A stretch of 64,000 nucleotides of DNA. It comes from Chitinophagaceae bacterium (GTDB taxonomy: Bacteria; Bacteroidota; Bacteroidia; Chitinophagales; Chitinophagaceae). Made by a program: the position numbers and the translations under genes. Below the pieces are notes generated by a model, which was not told the origin of the DNA, ran no database searches, and saw nothing but the letters and a program-made list of their open reading frames with translations. The DNA lies in the NCBI GenBank assembly GCA_016719015.1, contig JADKAZ010000001.1:806001-870000 (forward strand). The letters are read 5' to 3'. This document shows positions 1-8,661 of the stretch, piece after piece (position 1 is the first letter of the stretch; each line of letters opens with the position of its first letter).

Positions 1-1
1 T

Positions 2-130
2 ACTATTTTTTGGTATTTGATTTTCCCCTTCGCTGTAAATATTCATCTGACACATGCCCAAAGCAAAGCCGGTCATATATCGATTACTTCCTTCTGTAAA
101 TATGCGGGATGTTATAACGGAGGGCAATAG
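2..130 (+). other. possible 3' end of an unidentified exported small protein
   Basis: A frame open from the window edge to a TAG at 128-130 gives about 42 residues. The first part is hydrophobic and aromatic and ends in a motif resembling a signal-peptidase site (THAQ followed by S). If real it would be a short exported product whose start lies outside the window. On the other strand a short frame also runs off the edge from an ATG near position 85, so coding here is unproven. I do not recognise either product. Confidence 0.2.
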
Positions 131-140
131 CTGAATGTAG

Positions 141-770
141 CTATACCAGTTTATTCTTATGCGCCAGCGCCACGGCTTCGCCTAAAGAATGTACCTGTAA
201 TTTTTCGTATACCTTCTTTACATGATTGTTTACGGTGAAATAACTGATACCCATTTCATCAGCAATCATTTTATAGCTGAACCCTTTGGCAAGGTGTTTC
301 AGCACTTCAGTTTCTTTGGGAGAAAGGTTATACTCGGATGATTGAGTAAGCGTCTTTCCAAAATGCCTCATTACTTTTAAGGCAATGGAAGGTGTCATGG
401 CAGCTCCACCTTTTATCACTTCATCAATGCATTGTGCGATCTGGGTAATGGAAGCTGACTTTAAAATATACCCCTCTGCCCCGGCCTGCAAGGCAGAAAA
501 TACTTTGTCATCATCATCAAAAGCTGTTTGCATGATGACTTTAATGTGCGGATATTGCAGCTTTACTTTCCTCACCCCTTCGAGACCATTTACCAACGGC
601 ATTTCAATATCCATTAAAATTATATCCGGTTTTGTTGTGACTACGTCCTGTAAAATAGTAGAGCAGTTTTCAAAACTGCCTGCATGTTCCAGATCAGGCG
701 ACATAGTTATAAATGCCTGCAGGCTTTCCCGCCTGGGTTTGTTATCATCATAAACGGCCACTCTTGTCAT
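141..770 (-). CDS. NarL/FixJ-type response regulator (REC + LuxR HTH)
   Basis: DNA-binding response regulator of 209 residues. The receiver domain occupies about residues 1-120, with acidic residues at D8/D9, the likely phospho-acceptor Asp54 (in ILMDIEMP) and the conserved Lys near 105 (ILKSAS). A LuxR-type helix-turn-helix follows at about 148-205 (LSPKETEVLKHLAKG, then the recognition helix around VNNHVKKVYEKL). The gene lies 25 nt downstream of the sensor kinase on the same strand, so the two almost certainly form a cognate pair in one transcript. Phosphorylation by that kinase would be expected to control DNA binding. Target genes cannot be told from sequence, but kinases of this build often regulate nearby polysaccharide or envelope genes. 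Confidence 0.93.
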   Translation of the reverse strand: MTRVAVYDDNKPRRESLQAFITMSPDLEHAGSFENCSTILQDVVTTKPDIILMDIEMPLVNGLEGVRKVKLQYPHIKVIMQTAFDDDDKVFSALQAGAEGYILKSASITQIAQCIDEVIKGGAAMTPSIALKVMRHFGKTLTQSSEYNLSPKETEVLKHLAKGFSYKMIADEMGISYFTVNNHVKKVYEKLQVHSLGEAVALAHKNKLV

Positions 771-795
771 TGCACAAATGTATTGGTAAACGTTG

Positions 796-3700
796 TCAAC
801 CTGTATGGCTAATAATAGCTATGGGAAACCGGCAAAGGATTTTCACTCCTTGCCCAATCGTTGTATCGATACTACAATGGCCGTTCAATTGCCTGCAGCG
901 TTGTTCGATATTGCCCAATCCATTACCGTTACCTGCCTTTGCTTTATCAAACCCTTTTCCATTATCGCTGACAATCAAAAGCATCTCTTCCTCCTGCTGC
1001 TGCAAACTGATTGCTGCTGCTGTAGCATCACTGTATTTGGCAATATTATTAATAGCTTCTTTAGCTATCAATAAAATATTTTTCCTTACCAATGGGTTTA
1101 TAATTTGTGCTGTCACTTTTTCATCTATGACAAAATTGACAGCTATGCCTTTCCCTGCCAGCAAGTCCTGGGTGTAGTTTTTTAGTCTGAGTGTAAAAGA
1201 ATTCTTTTCTTCACCGGGAGATTTAAGGCTCCATACAATATCACTCATCCTTGCCATCAGTTCTTTGGACTGTGCAGATATTTTGCCCACCATCTCCTTG
1301 CTTTGTTGTGGCTGAGTATCCCAGGCATTGCTGGCAAGGTCGCCATAAATATGCATACTGCTGAGAGTAGCTCCTACATCGTCATGAAGATCGGCGGTGA
1401 TACGTTCCCGTTCCGATTGTATCGCCATTTGCTTTTCCAGTTTTTCTTTTTGCCTTCGAAGTTTTGAACGTACAATTAAACGAATGCCCACAAATAATAA
1501 CAAAATAAACAAAACCAGTAATAGCACACTGAACCAAAGAGTTTGCCACCAGGGAGGAAAAATGGTAATATCGATCTGTTTGGAGTAGTAGGTTTTACCG
1601 GACTTTGGATCAACTGCCCTTGCTATGAATTTGTATTTCCCGGGTACAAGATTGGCATAATAAACAAAATTTCTATTGTCAGCATTGATCCATGATTTAT
1701 CGGCCCCTTTAAGCCAGTAGGCATATACAGGCTTTGCTTCTGTATTGGGTCGCAATAAAGAAAATTCTATACTGATGTCATTCTCGAAGTAGTTTACTTC
1801 AATATTATTATCAACCATATTGTCAATAATAACATCCTGTTGTCCTGCCTTTACTGATGTGAGCAGAATTTTTGAAGGATATTCACTATTGAAAAAATTG
1901 TCAGCCTGAATCTCTACCAGCTTATCTTTCCTGAAAAAAATAAAATTCCCTTTCGGACCCCTAAATATATTTTGTAGTACATCGTTATTTAAATCAGGTA
2001 ACTGTATACCTGTTCTTGTTATATCTTCCTTGCCGGCAGGTTTAAAAAATATTTCTGTTGGTGTAGATATCCAAAGATTTTGATGATTGTCCATCTCGGT
2101 CTGAAAAATAAAATCTGATTGCAGACCGTTGTTACTAGTATAGCTTTTGAAGGAATTTGTTGCTGTATTGTACAACAATAAACCTCCGCCGTATGTGCTC
2201 AGCCATACTGAACCATCTTCGTTCTCCGTTATATAATTTATGGTATTGGCGGCTCTTGATTCGGGCAGGCTCACATTTACAGTATAATGACTAACAGAGC
2301 CATCGCTTATACAAAATTTAGAAAATCCCTTGCCGCCATTATAACCAATCCAGATATATTTCTTGTTCCTTGATAAGACAGCGCAGATGATCCAGTCATA
2401 TCTTAACTTTTCACCAACTGATGCGGTGAGATGCTCTTTCAAAATGCCCTCTCGGTCCAAAACGTATAAGCCTTTAGTCCATGTAGCAACATATATTAAA
2501 CCATTGTTACCATTTATAATTGATTGAACCTTACTTTCAACCGTCAGCGTTTTTGAAAGGCGTTTACGGGTAAGATCATAGCAGTAAATTTTACCTTCTG
2601 CTGCATACCATAATATATCATCGGTTGTAAGAAATAATTTATCAGTATGTAATTCGCCGGCAAAAGGCAACTTCCTTAAACTAAGTTGTTGTCCGGGTAT
2701 ATAAGAGAAAATTCCAAGAGTTGTAGCTACAAAATAGCTGAAGCTGTCTTTTTGGACAATATCTCTTATCTCAAATTTTTTATGGCCTATTTCATTGCCA
2801 TCTAAAAAAGAAGTGATGGCAATTGCCTGTATGGCTGGGTTATAAATATTTATACCAGTGGGAGACCCAATCCAATAACAACCGGCTTTATCTATATAGA
2901 GATTATTGCTTTCCTCTGACAAAGCTGATTGGTCATGCACATTCGAAAGAAAAGAAGAGTCAATACTATTGGTTTTTGTATCCAGGATCAGTGTTTTCCG
3001 GGCAAAGAAATGCAACCATAATTTACCGTTATTATCAAGGCTCATTTTACGTAGCCCTTTTCCTTCAAGGAGCATTTTTTTATTAATAGAATTCAACCGG
3101 GAATCATAAAAAAATAATCCTCCATTTTCCTGATGTGTTGAAAACCAAATTCCCTTTCCTTCTTCAATAGTAAAATTAATTATACCTGTGTATTCAAACA
3201 GTTTGGATTGCTGAGTATGCTCCGGGGTTGAATAAAATTTCTTTTGCCTGATATTGTAAAAGGCGAATCGTTGCCCTGCCAACGCCCAAATTCCATTTAG
3301 CTGCCTGTCAAAGGCAACCTGTATAACAGTTCCTGCAGGAATACTGTAGTTATCTTCTTTGCTATTTTCAAATAATGTCCATTCTTGAAGGGAAACATTG
3401 AAACACCACAGGCCGCCTGCAGCCACCCAGATGTTGCCCTCTTTGTCCATGTCAACGGACCTGACAATATTATTGTATCCCGGAGAAATCCCCGGATGGC
3501 TTAAATAATAACGGGTAAATTTTCCAGTTTTTTTATTATACCTGTTAATACCCTGGTATGTACCGATCCAGATATTACCCTGCTTATCTTCCAGTAAATT
3601 ATAACTCAGATTGTTGGATAAAGACAAACTATCATTGGCATTCTTTCTGTAATTTTTACAATGGGTTCCGTCAAATCTGCTGAGGCCATCATCAGTGGCT

Positions 3701-3876
3701 ATCCAGTAGTAGCCTTCTGAATCCTGTAAAATACTATTACACCTGTTGGATGCGAGACCTTGTTCAGCCGTTAGATGATGAAAAATGGAACCTGATTGAG
3801 CATTGATTATATCTGGAAATAAAATACCAGCTAATAAAAACAACGATTTCGTATAAACGTTTAGGCTTGCTGGCAT
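796..3876 (-). CDS. two-component propeller sensor histidine kinase
   Basis: Large membrane sensor kinase of 1026 residues. It has an N-terminal signal peptide ending near residue 26 (INAQ). A long periplasmic region follows with repeated beta-propeller blades (for example LLEDKQGNIWIGTYQGIN and MDKEGNIWVAAGG), then a Y_Y_Y-type Ig-like domain ending around KFIARAVDPKSGK. One transmembrane helix lies at about 772-800. The cytoplasmic HisKA_3 dimerisation domain carries the phospho-acceptor His831 in ADLHDDVGA, and a HATPase_c domain follows with the N box (KEAINNIAKYS) and G boxes (DNGKGF, GNGLGNI). The layout equals the periplasmic half of Bacteroides hybrid systems, but the receiver is a separate protein encoded immediately downstream. 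The ligand is unknown. Only 27 nt separate it from rsmE upstream. Confidence 0.93.
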   Translation of the reverse strand: MPASLNVYTKSLFLLAGILFPDIINAQSGSIFHHLTAEQGLASNRCNSILQDSEGYYWIATDDGLSRFDGTHCKNYRKNANDSLSLSNNLSYNLLEDKQGNIWIGTYQGINRYNKKTGKFTRYYLSHPGISPGYNNIVRSVDMDKEGNIWVAAGGLWCFNVSLQEWTLFENSKEDNYSIPAGTVIQVAFDRQLNGIWALAGQRFAFYNIRQKKFYSTPEHTQQSKLFEYTGIINFTIEEGKGIWFSTHQENGGLFFYDSRLNSINKKMLLEGKGLRKMSLDNNGKLWLHFFARKTLILDTKTNSIDSSFLSNVHDQSALSEESNNLYIDKAGCYWIGSPTGINIYNPAIQAIAITSFLDGNEIGHKKFEIRDIVQKDSFSYFVATTLGIFSYIPGQQLSLRKLPFAGELHTDKLFLTTDDILWYAAEGKIYCYDLTRKRLSKTLTVESKVQSIINGNNGLIYVATWTKGLYVLDREGILKEHLTASVGEKLRYDWIICAVLSRNKKYIWIGYNGGKGFSKFCISDGSVSHYTVNVSLPESRAANTINYITENEDGSVWLSTYGGGLLLYNTATNSFKSYTSNNGLQSDFIFQTEMDNHQNLWISTPTEIFFKPAGKEDITRTGIQLPDLNNDVLQNIFRGPKGNFIFFRKDKLVEIQADNFFNSEYPSKILLTSVKAGQQDVIIDNMVDNNIEVNYFENDISIEFSLLRPNTEAKPVYAYWLKGADKSWINADNRNFVYYANLVPGKYKFIARAVDPKSGKTYYSKQIDITIFPPWWQTLWFSVLLLVLFILLLFVGIRLIVRSKLRRQKEKLEKQMAIQSERERITADLHDDVGATLSSMHIYGDLASNAWDTQPQQSKEMVGKISAQSKELMARMSDIVWSLKSPGEEKNSFTLRLKNYTQDLLAGKGIAVNFVIDEKVTAQIINPLVRKNILLIAKEAINNIAKYSDATAAAISLQQQEEEMLLIVSDNGKGFDKAKAGNGNGLGNIEQRCRQLNGHCSIDTTIGQGVKILCRFPIAIISHTG

Positions 3877-3903
3877 CCGGGAATTAAGATAAGGAAAAAT
3901 ACA

Positions 3904-4608
3904 TTACCTCAAAAGTATAACAGCAGCGACTACACCTGCCGTTTCTGTCCGAAGCCTGGTTTCACCAAGTGCAACAGGTATAAAATTATTTTGCAACGCA
4001 ATCGCTATTTCCTCTTTGGTAAAATCCCCTTCAGGCCCAATATAAATTAACTGATGAGCTGATTGGTTCAACTCCTGATGAGCCAGCTCCTGTTTTTTTC
4101 CTTCCTCACAATGAGCAATAAATTTTTGAGTTGCCGTTGATTGTAAAACGGCTTTGCTGAATTCAACCGGATCCTGCAATACCGGCAACCAAACCTGCTG
4201 ACTTTGCAACATGGCACTGATCACAATTCCCTGCAATCTTTCGTAGCGGAACTTTTCTTTCTCCGTTCTTTCGCAAATAAGTGGAATGATTTCACTGACA
4301 CCTATCTCCGTTGCCTTTTCCAGGAACCATTCGAAACGATTAGTATTCTTTAAAAGAGAGATAGCAATAGAGACTTTCCTGGCAGGCTGTTCTTTACACT
4401 TTTTTTCTTTTACTTCTACTGCACAATGTTTCTTGTTATCATCAGTAATCGCACAAGTCAGTAGATGCCCTTTGCCGTCTGTGAGATTCAACTGCTCGCC
4501 TGATTTCATTCGCAACACCTGTACGACATGCTTAGAAGTATCTTCATCCAGCACAATTTCTTTTTGTGTACCATCATATTGACTGATATAGAAGAAAGGC
4601 AGTTTCAT
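3904..4608 (-). CDS. rsmE: 16S rRNA (uracil(1498)-N3)-methyltransferase
   Basis: RsmE methylates N3 of U1498 in 16S rRNA using S-adenosylmethionine, acting on the assembled 30S subunit. The 234-residue length is normal for the family. The N-terminal PUA-like part contains HVVQVLRMKSGEQL. The C-terminal SPOUT knot carries the diagnostic motifs IGPEGDFTKEE (about 192-202) and LGETRLRTETA (near the C terminus). It starts 2 nt after the stop of the lipase-like gene, so the two are translationally close, and it is followed by the sensor kinase after 27 nt. Housekeeping function; no oddities seen. Confidence 0.95.
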   Translation of the reverse strand: MKLPFFYISQYDGTQKEIVLDEDTSKHVVQVLRMKSGEQLNLTDGKGHLLTCAITDDNKKHCAVEVKEKKCKEQPARKVSIAISLLKNTNRFEWFLEKATEIGVSEIIPLICERTEKEKFRYERLQGIVISAMLQSQQVWLPVLQDPVEFSKAVLQSTATQKFIAHCEEGKKQELAHQELNQSAHQLIYIGPEGDFTKEEIAIALQNNFIPVALGETRLRTETAGVVAAVILLR

Positions 4609-4610
4609 CG

Positions 4611-5888
4611 TTAGTTAAATACAGCTAATAAAATTCTTTCTTTGGATGGAGCGGAAGGCAACACTAATTTTCTCCCGTTAAAATAAATGGTGTTTCCACT
4701 TTTTTTATTAACTGGCAAGCTTATATCCACTCCTCCTATAAAAGGGGCGGCGCTAAACTGCTTCAATCCTTTACCCGTAGTTTTTCCATCCCCATCATCA
4801 AAGATAAAACTGGAAATAATGGTTTTATTGGCCGGTGTTAATGTCACAGAGGAAACAGGGATTCCATTTACCGTTACACTATCTCTTCCTGCTATCATGG
4901 CCTTATTGGCAGAATACACCACAATGGCAGACTGGTCATCTTTTGCGGGCAGACTACCCAGCATCATACCAATCATATTGCCCTGCGGAAAACCGCGGAG
5001 ATACACATACCGGTTAGATTGTGTAAAAGGTTCAAAAAAATAAGAGATAGTACGTTGCGATTTTTCATCTGTCGTCAATTCAAATTCATAATAAGTTTTT
5101 TTGGTGGCTGTGAATGCTCCCCAATGGCCTTTTTCATTTATTGTAAAAATAGCATCCGGTTTGAGCGAAAGCCTTGTACCCGTTTTAGCATTGAGGCGGT
5201 ATATATTTACCAATCCATTCAATACTGGTTCATTATCTCCAAGCAATACGGCCTTACCACTTATCTGAACACTAGTAACTTTTTTTGATTTTCCTTTAAC
5301 CGGCAAATTCCCCTCATTTAAAAACTTATACATCGCCTCAAATGTTTCTTCACTGGTAGCCACTTCATAATGGTCTTTGTCTTTTAAATCCAGGTTAACA
5401 GCCCCTTCCACATTTCCGCCAATAGTTCCAATCACTTTATCACCGGCTGAATAAATATTCAAGCACCGATTATTTTTAAACCAGTTAAATTCATAAAACC
5501 ATTTACGGCTGCCCAGGTGTATATAATGTGCTACTTTATCTGCACTGATTGAATCAATCAGATAACCTCTGCCCAGGCCCCCGCCGGCTGAATGCCCAAC
5601 GAGGTCGATTTGCTTTGCACCGGTATGGCTCAGGACATTGTTTATAAAAGCACTTAACAAACTATCTGTTTTCTTTCCATTGCCACTAACAGAATTCCAA
5701 TCAAATACAAATAATTGGTCTGCACAATAGCCTGTGTTAATAAAACGCTGAATTTGTCCTGCGTAGGTATCGCCACTTGCCAAAAAGCCATGTATGAAAA
5801 CAATAGGACGTTTCATCGAGTCGCATTGAGCATAGTTCACTATAGCAGTGCAACAAAAAAGTATTAACAAGAAAAGCTTTTTCATCAT
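4611..5888 (-). CDS. exported alpha/beta-hydrolase (lipase-like)
   Basis: A 425-residue protein with a signal peptide (hydrophobic core LFLLILFCCTAIV, cleavage probably after residue 20). An alpha/beta-hydrolase domain spans about 25-190: IVFIHGF forms the oxyanion-hole region and GHSAGGG places the nucleophile at Ser100. The C-terminal half (about 200-425) is beta-rich and lacks hydrolase motifs. An N-terminal hydrolase plus C-terminal beta domain recalls some secreted lipases, but substrate and exact family are inferred. It lies 60 nt downstream of dnaB, separated by a terminator, and heads a tight run with rsmE. No T9SS sorting domain is evident, so a periplasmic location is likely. Confidence 0.8.
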   Translation of the reverse strand: MMKKLFLLILFCCTAIVNYAQCDSMKRPIVFIHGFLASGDTYAGQIQRFINTGYCADQLFVFDWNSVSGNGKKTDSLLSAFINNVLSHTGAKQIDLVGHSAGGGLGRGYLIDSISADKVAHYIHLGSRKWFYEFNWFKNNRCLNIYSAGDKVIGTIGGNVEGAVNLDLKDKDHYEVATSEETFEAMYKFLNEGNLPVKGKSKKVTSVQISGKAVLLGDNEPVLNGLVNIYRLNAKTGTRLSLKPDAIFTINEKGHWGAFTATKKTYYEFELTTDEKSQRTISYFFEPFTQSNRYVYLRGFPQGNMIGMMLGSLPAKDDQSAIVVYSANKAMIAGRDSVTVNGIPVSSVTLTPANKTIISSFIFDDGDGKTTGKGLKQFSAAPFIGGVDISLPVNKKSGNTIYFNGRKLVLPSAPSKERILLAVFN

Positions 5889-5900
5889 ATAATCTGTAAA

Positions 5901-5929
5901 ATAAAAAAGTCCAACGAATATTGGACTTT
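5901..5929 (-). terminator. intrinsic terminator after dnaB
   Basis: Inverted repeat with arms AAAGTCCAA (5906-5914) and TTGGACTTT (5921-5929) around a 6-nt loop. On the minus strand it continues into a T-rich stretch. It lies between the dnaB stop and the lipase-like gene, so dnaB is probably its own unit. Confidence 0.8.
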
Positions 5930-5948
5930 GTTTTATCAGTAATAAATT

Positions 5949-7517
5949 TTAAAAAGGTGTGTCTTCATCATCCTGCGGTAAATCGTTCATCTTACTGCCG
6001 GTTTGTATAAATACTTTAGGCCCACCATCCCCATCCACATCACTTACTGGCTTCCAGTTTCCGGGCAAGCCTGTACCTCCAACGCCGCTACCATCATCTT
6101 CTATAAATTTCTGAATATGCAATAAGGCTTTCAGTTTTACTGTTTCCAGCGAACCATTACGGTGCTTGGCAATTCGTACTATAGTTTCACCACGGTTATT
6201 TTCGCCCATTTCATTCTGGGTAATATCATAGTACTCGGGCCGGTATAAAAACATGACCATATCTGCATCCTGCTCGATAGCTCCTGATTCACGGAGGTCA
6301 CTCAGTTGCGGCATCTTATTACCATCCTTACCTGCACTTCTAGTTTCCACCGCACGGCTTAACTGTGATAGTGCAATAATGGGAACACTTAATTCTTTGG
6401 CCAGGGCTTTCAGATTACGGGAGATATTACTGATTTCCTGTTCCCGGTTACTGTTTCGGTTTTCACCGGTGCCACTCATCAATTGCAAATAGTCGATGAT
6501 GATAAGACCAATATTATGTTTGTTTTTTAAACGACGGCATTTAGCCCTCAATTCAAAAATGTTCAGGGCAGGTGTATCATCTATAAATAAAGGTGCTTGT
6601 GCTAACCGCTGAATACCTCTTGCATATAGCTGCTTCATTTCATGTTCTTCCAACTTGCCTCTTGCAATTTTCTCCAGCCATATTTCACTTTCTGCAGAGA
6701 GAATACGCTGAACCAACTGGCCTGCACTCATTTCCAATGAGAATAAGGCAACCGGAGTTTGTTTCGAAGCATTCATTACTGCATTACGGGCAAGGTTAAG
6801 AGCAAATGCCGTTTTACCAACCGCTGGTCTTGCCGCTAATATGATAAGGTCAGTATTTTGCCAGCCATACGTAACCCGGTCCAGTGATGGAAAACCACTT
6901 GGCACTCCGGTTACATCTTCATTCTTATGACGAAGGTCTTCAATACGCTGAATTGTCTTTACTAATACGGAATCTATAGTATCAAAATTTTTGCGCAGGT
7001 GATTATTGGTGATCTCGAATAATTTACTTTCTGCATCATCGAGTAAATCAAATACATCTGTCGAATCTTCATAGGCATCACCAATAATTTCTCCGCTGAT
7101 GCGAATTAATTCCCGTTGAATAAATTTTTGGAGGATGATCCTTGAGTGAGCTTCGATATTTGCAGAAGAAACAACAGCATTGGTGAGTTTGGTTACATAA
7201 TAAGCCCCGCCGATCATCTCCAGTTCTTCTTTAAAACGCAATTCTTCCGCCACTGTGAGAATATCTATCGGCTGGCTTTTATTCGAAAGACTTTGCATGG
7301 CACTGTAGATACGCTGATGTGCTTCAACATAAAAACATTCGGGTTTCAATATTTCCACTACGGTATCAAATGCACTTTTTTCCAGCATGATGGCACCCAA
7401 TACTGCCTCTTCCAGGTCTTTGGCCTGTGGTGGCACTTTACCATACACCATGGTGCCCATGTCGAGTGAGGATTTCCTTCTTTGCTTGCGGTCTTTGTTG
7501 ATGTTGGTTAGGTCCAT
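5949..7517 (-). CDS. dnaB: replicative DNA helicase DnaB
   Basis: The hexameric helicase that unwinds DNA at the replication fork. The 522-residue chain has the N-terminal DnaB domain (about 28-130, beginning PPQAKDLEEAVLGAIML) and a RecA-like C-terminal ATPase. Walker A is AARPAVGKT with Lys235, Walker B is LIIIDYLQLM, and ALSQLSRAVE plus SDLRESGAIEQDADMV match the conserved DnaB motifs. No intein interrupts the P-loop. The C-terminal tail is acidic and disordered-looking (PQDDEDTPF). The start at 7517 follows a 417-nt gap that contains a perfect DnaA-box sequence. A terminator follows the stop codon. Confidence 0.97.
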   Translation of the reverse strand: MDLTNINKDRKQRRKSSLDMGTMVYGKVPPQAKDLEEAVLGAIMLEKSAFDTVVEILKPECFYVEAHQRIYSAMQSLSNKSQPIDILTVAEELRFKEELEMIGGAYYVTKLTNAVVSSANIEAHSRIILQKFIQRELIRISGEIIGDAYEDSTDVFDLLDDAESKLFEITNNHLRKNFDTIDSVLVKTIQRIEDLRHKNEDVTGVPSGFPSLDRVTYGWQNTDLIILAARPAVGKTAFALNLARNAVMNASKQTPVALFSLEMSAGQLVQRILSAESEIWLEKIARGKLEEHEMKQLYARGIQRLAQAPLFIDDTPALNIFELRAKCRRLKNKHNIGLIIIDYLQLMSGTGENRNSNREQEISNISRNLKALAKELSVPIIALSQLSRAVETRSAGKDGNKMPQLSDLRESGAIEQDADMVMFLYRPEYYDITQNEMGENNRGETIVRIAKHRNGSLETVKLKALLHIQKFIEDDGSGVGGTGLPGNWKPVSDVDGDGGPKVFIQTGSKMNDLPQDDEDTPF

Positions 7518-7934
7518 TGTTCTGTTACGGAGATAAAGAGTTAAACCATTGATTTTATACCAATGACCTTAGGTGCATTATCCAATATTGCTTTAAGAAA
7601 TGGTTATCTCTTGGTTAGTGGAATGTTTCCCTCAGTCAGTAAAGCGAATTACGGTGCAAAAAAGTTTGGAAAAAAATTTTTCTTTCTGCACTATTTTTTC
7701 ACTCTGAATTTCGGGTTATCCACATAAGAATTTGCACCCAGGCCAATATCAATTTACCGAAAAGTCATGGTAAATACCCGGAAAGATCAGCACAGTTGTG
7801 CAAAATAATACACTTATTATGACCTGTTTTTAACCCCCTTGTACAATAAAGCGGAAGGCTAATAGTTATTAGTATAGTTCTAGTCTACCAAAGCTGCTGC
7901 AAAACAAGTGTTTTTAACTCTTAAATGCAATACT
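7518..7934. other. 417-nt intergenic region between dnaB and a divergent small gene
   Basis: No convincing gene here. It contains an AT-rich block with A and T runs around 7660-7705, a perfect DnaA-box sequence at 7716-7724 and a degenerate one (TTATCCAAT) near 7575. It must hold the dnaB promoter and the promoter of the 7935 gene, but I could not identify a two-part Bacteroidota promoter with confidence for either. Confidence 0.6.
7716..7724 (+). promoter_or_regulatory. DnaA-box-like site TTATCCACA
   Basis: A perfect match to the consensus DnaA box, about 200 nt upstream of the dnaB start and inside the longest gene-free stretch of the window. A single 9-mer can occur by chance about once in a region this size, so function is only suggested. 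A DnaA-controlled dnaB promoter is the simplest biological reading. Confidence 0.35.
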
Positions 7935-8438
7935 ATGCAAACTACAAAGCAAAGCAGCCATCCCATTCTTAGCCAAACCGAGAATAATACCACTCTTTGG
8001 ATTGGTCATTTACAGACTGATCCTAACGACCATTTTGCCGGGCAAACGTTCAAGTGCCCGGCTGACGGCCAGGTAAATAATATACAGGTGTTTTCCTCTA
8101 CCGTTCAACAGCCCGGTGATGTGGGGCTGACGCTGCATGAATTTGATACATCTTCTAAAACCTGGGGACCCGCCATAGGTGATGCCACCATGTTCTTACA
8201 AAAAGGAGATGATGCCCGGTGGGTACGTTTCTGCCTGCAACCTGTTTCCTTAAAAAAAGATGCGACCTATGGCTTTCGGCTCCAGTCAGATAATGCCCTC
8301 ATCGGTATAGGCGAAGCTGCCAGCCATTCTAAACGACCTTTTGATTTTGGCAAAGAATGGAAAGGAGCCAGTAACAATGAAAAAGGAGATTATTACAGTT
8401 ATTTCAGTTTAGCATTCAAAGTGGAGCTATGTGCTTAA
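7935..8438 (+). CDS. hypothetical beta-rich protein
   Basis: I do not recognise this family. The chosen ATG at 7935 gives 167 residues; an in-frame GTG at 7908 would add nine. There is no signal peptide or membrane segment. The sequence is rich in Gly, Asp and aromatic residues spaced as in beta-sandwich folds (WIGHLQTDPNDHFAGQTF, VGLTLHEFD, TYGFRLQSDNALIGIG), suggesting a jelly-roll or carbohydrate-binding-like domain; that is inference. It stands alone: the gap before it is long and a strong terminator follows 34 nt after its stop, so it is probably monocistronic. Confidence 0.75.
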   Translation: MQTTKQSSHPILSQTENNTTLWIGHLQTDPNDHFAGQTFKCPADGQVNNIQVFSSTVQQPGDVGLTLHEFDTSSKTWGPAIGDATMFLQKGDDARWVRFCLQPVSLKKDATYGFRLQSDNALIGIGEAASHSKRPFDFGKEWKGASNNEKGDYYSYFSLAFKVELCA

Positions 8439-8471
8439 CTTAATAATATCAGGCCATGAGCATGTTGTGAG

Positions 8472-8504
8472 AGAACCCGGCCAATTGCCGGGTTCTGTTT
8501 TTTT
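8472..8504 (+). terminator. strong intrinsic terminator
   Basis: Perfect 10-bp GC-rich stem: AGAACCCGGC at 8472-8481 and GCCGGGTTCT at 8487-8496, with loop CCAAT/CAATT and then GTTTTTTT. It closes the 7935 gene. Confidence 0.92.
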
Positions 8505-8661
8505 AAAAATGCCCCTAAAGTAGTATTGGTACTCTGCCGGAGAATTCTCAACTTAGATTATTGCGACCGCTTGCTACAAGTCATTCTTTTCATTTTGCTT
8601 TACCCTTTCCGTAAATATGTAATAACGAAAACAACTATCGTTCATCAAAAAATTATTTACT

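Noticed and set aside
125..142. Hairpin ATAGCT/AGCTAT at the end of the response-regulator gene as a terminator
   Set aside because: The stem is short and no T-run follows on the minus strand.
5949..7517. Intein or insertion in dnaB
   Set aside because: The P-loop and other motifs are uninterrupted and length is normal.
7518..7934. Chromosomal replication origin
   Set aside because: Only one perfect DnaA box and one degenerate copy are visible; no cluster of boxes, no dnaA or dnaN nearby. Kept as a possible regulatory site only.
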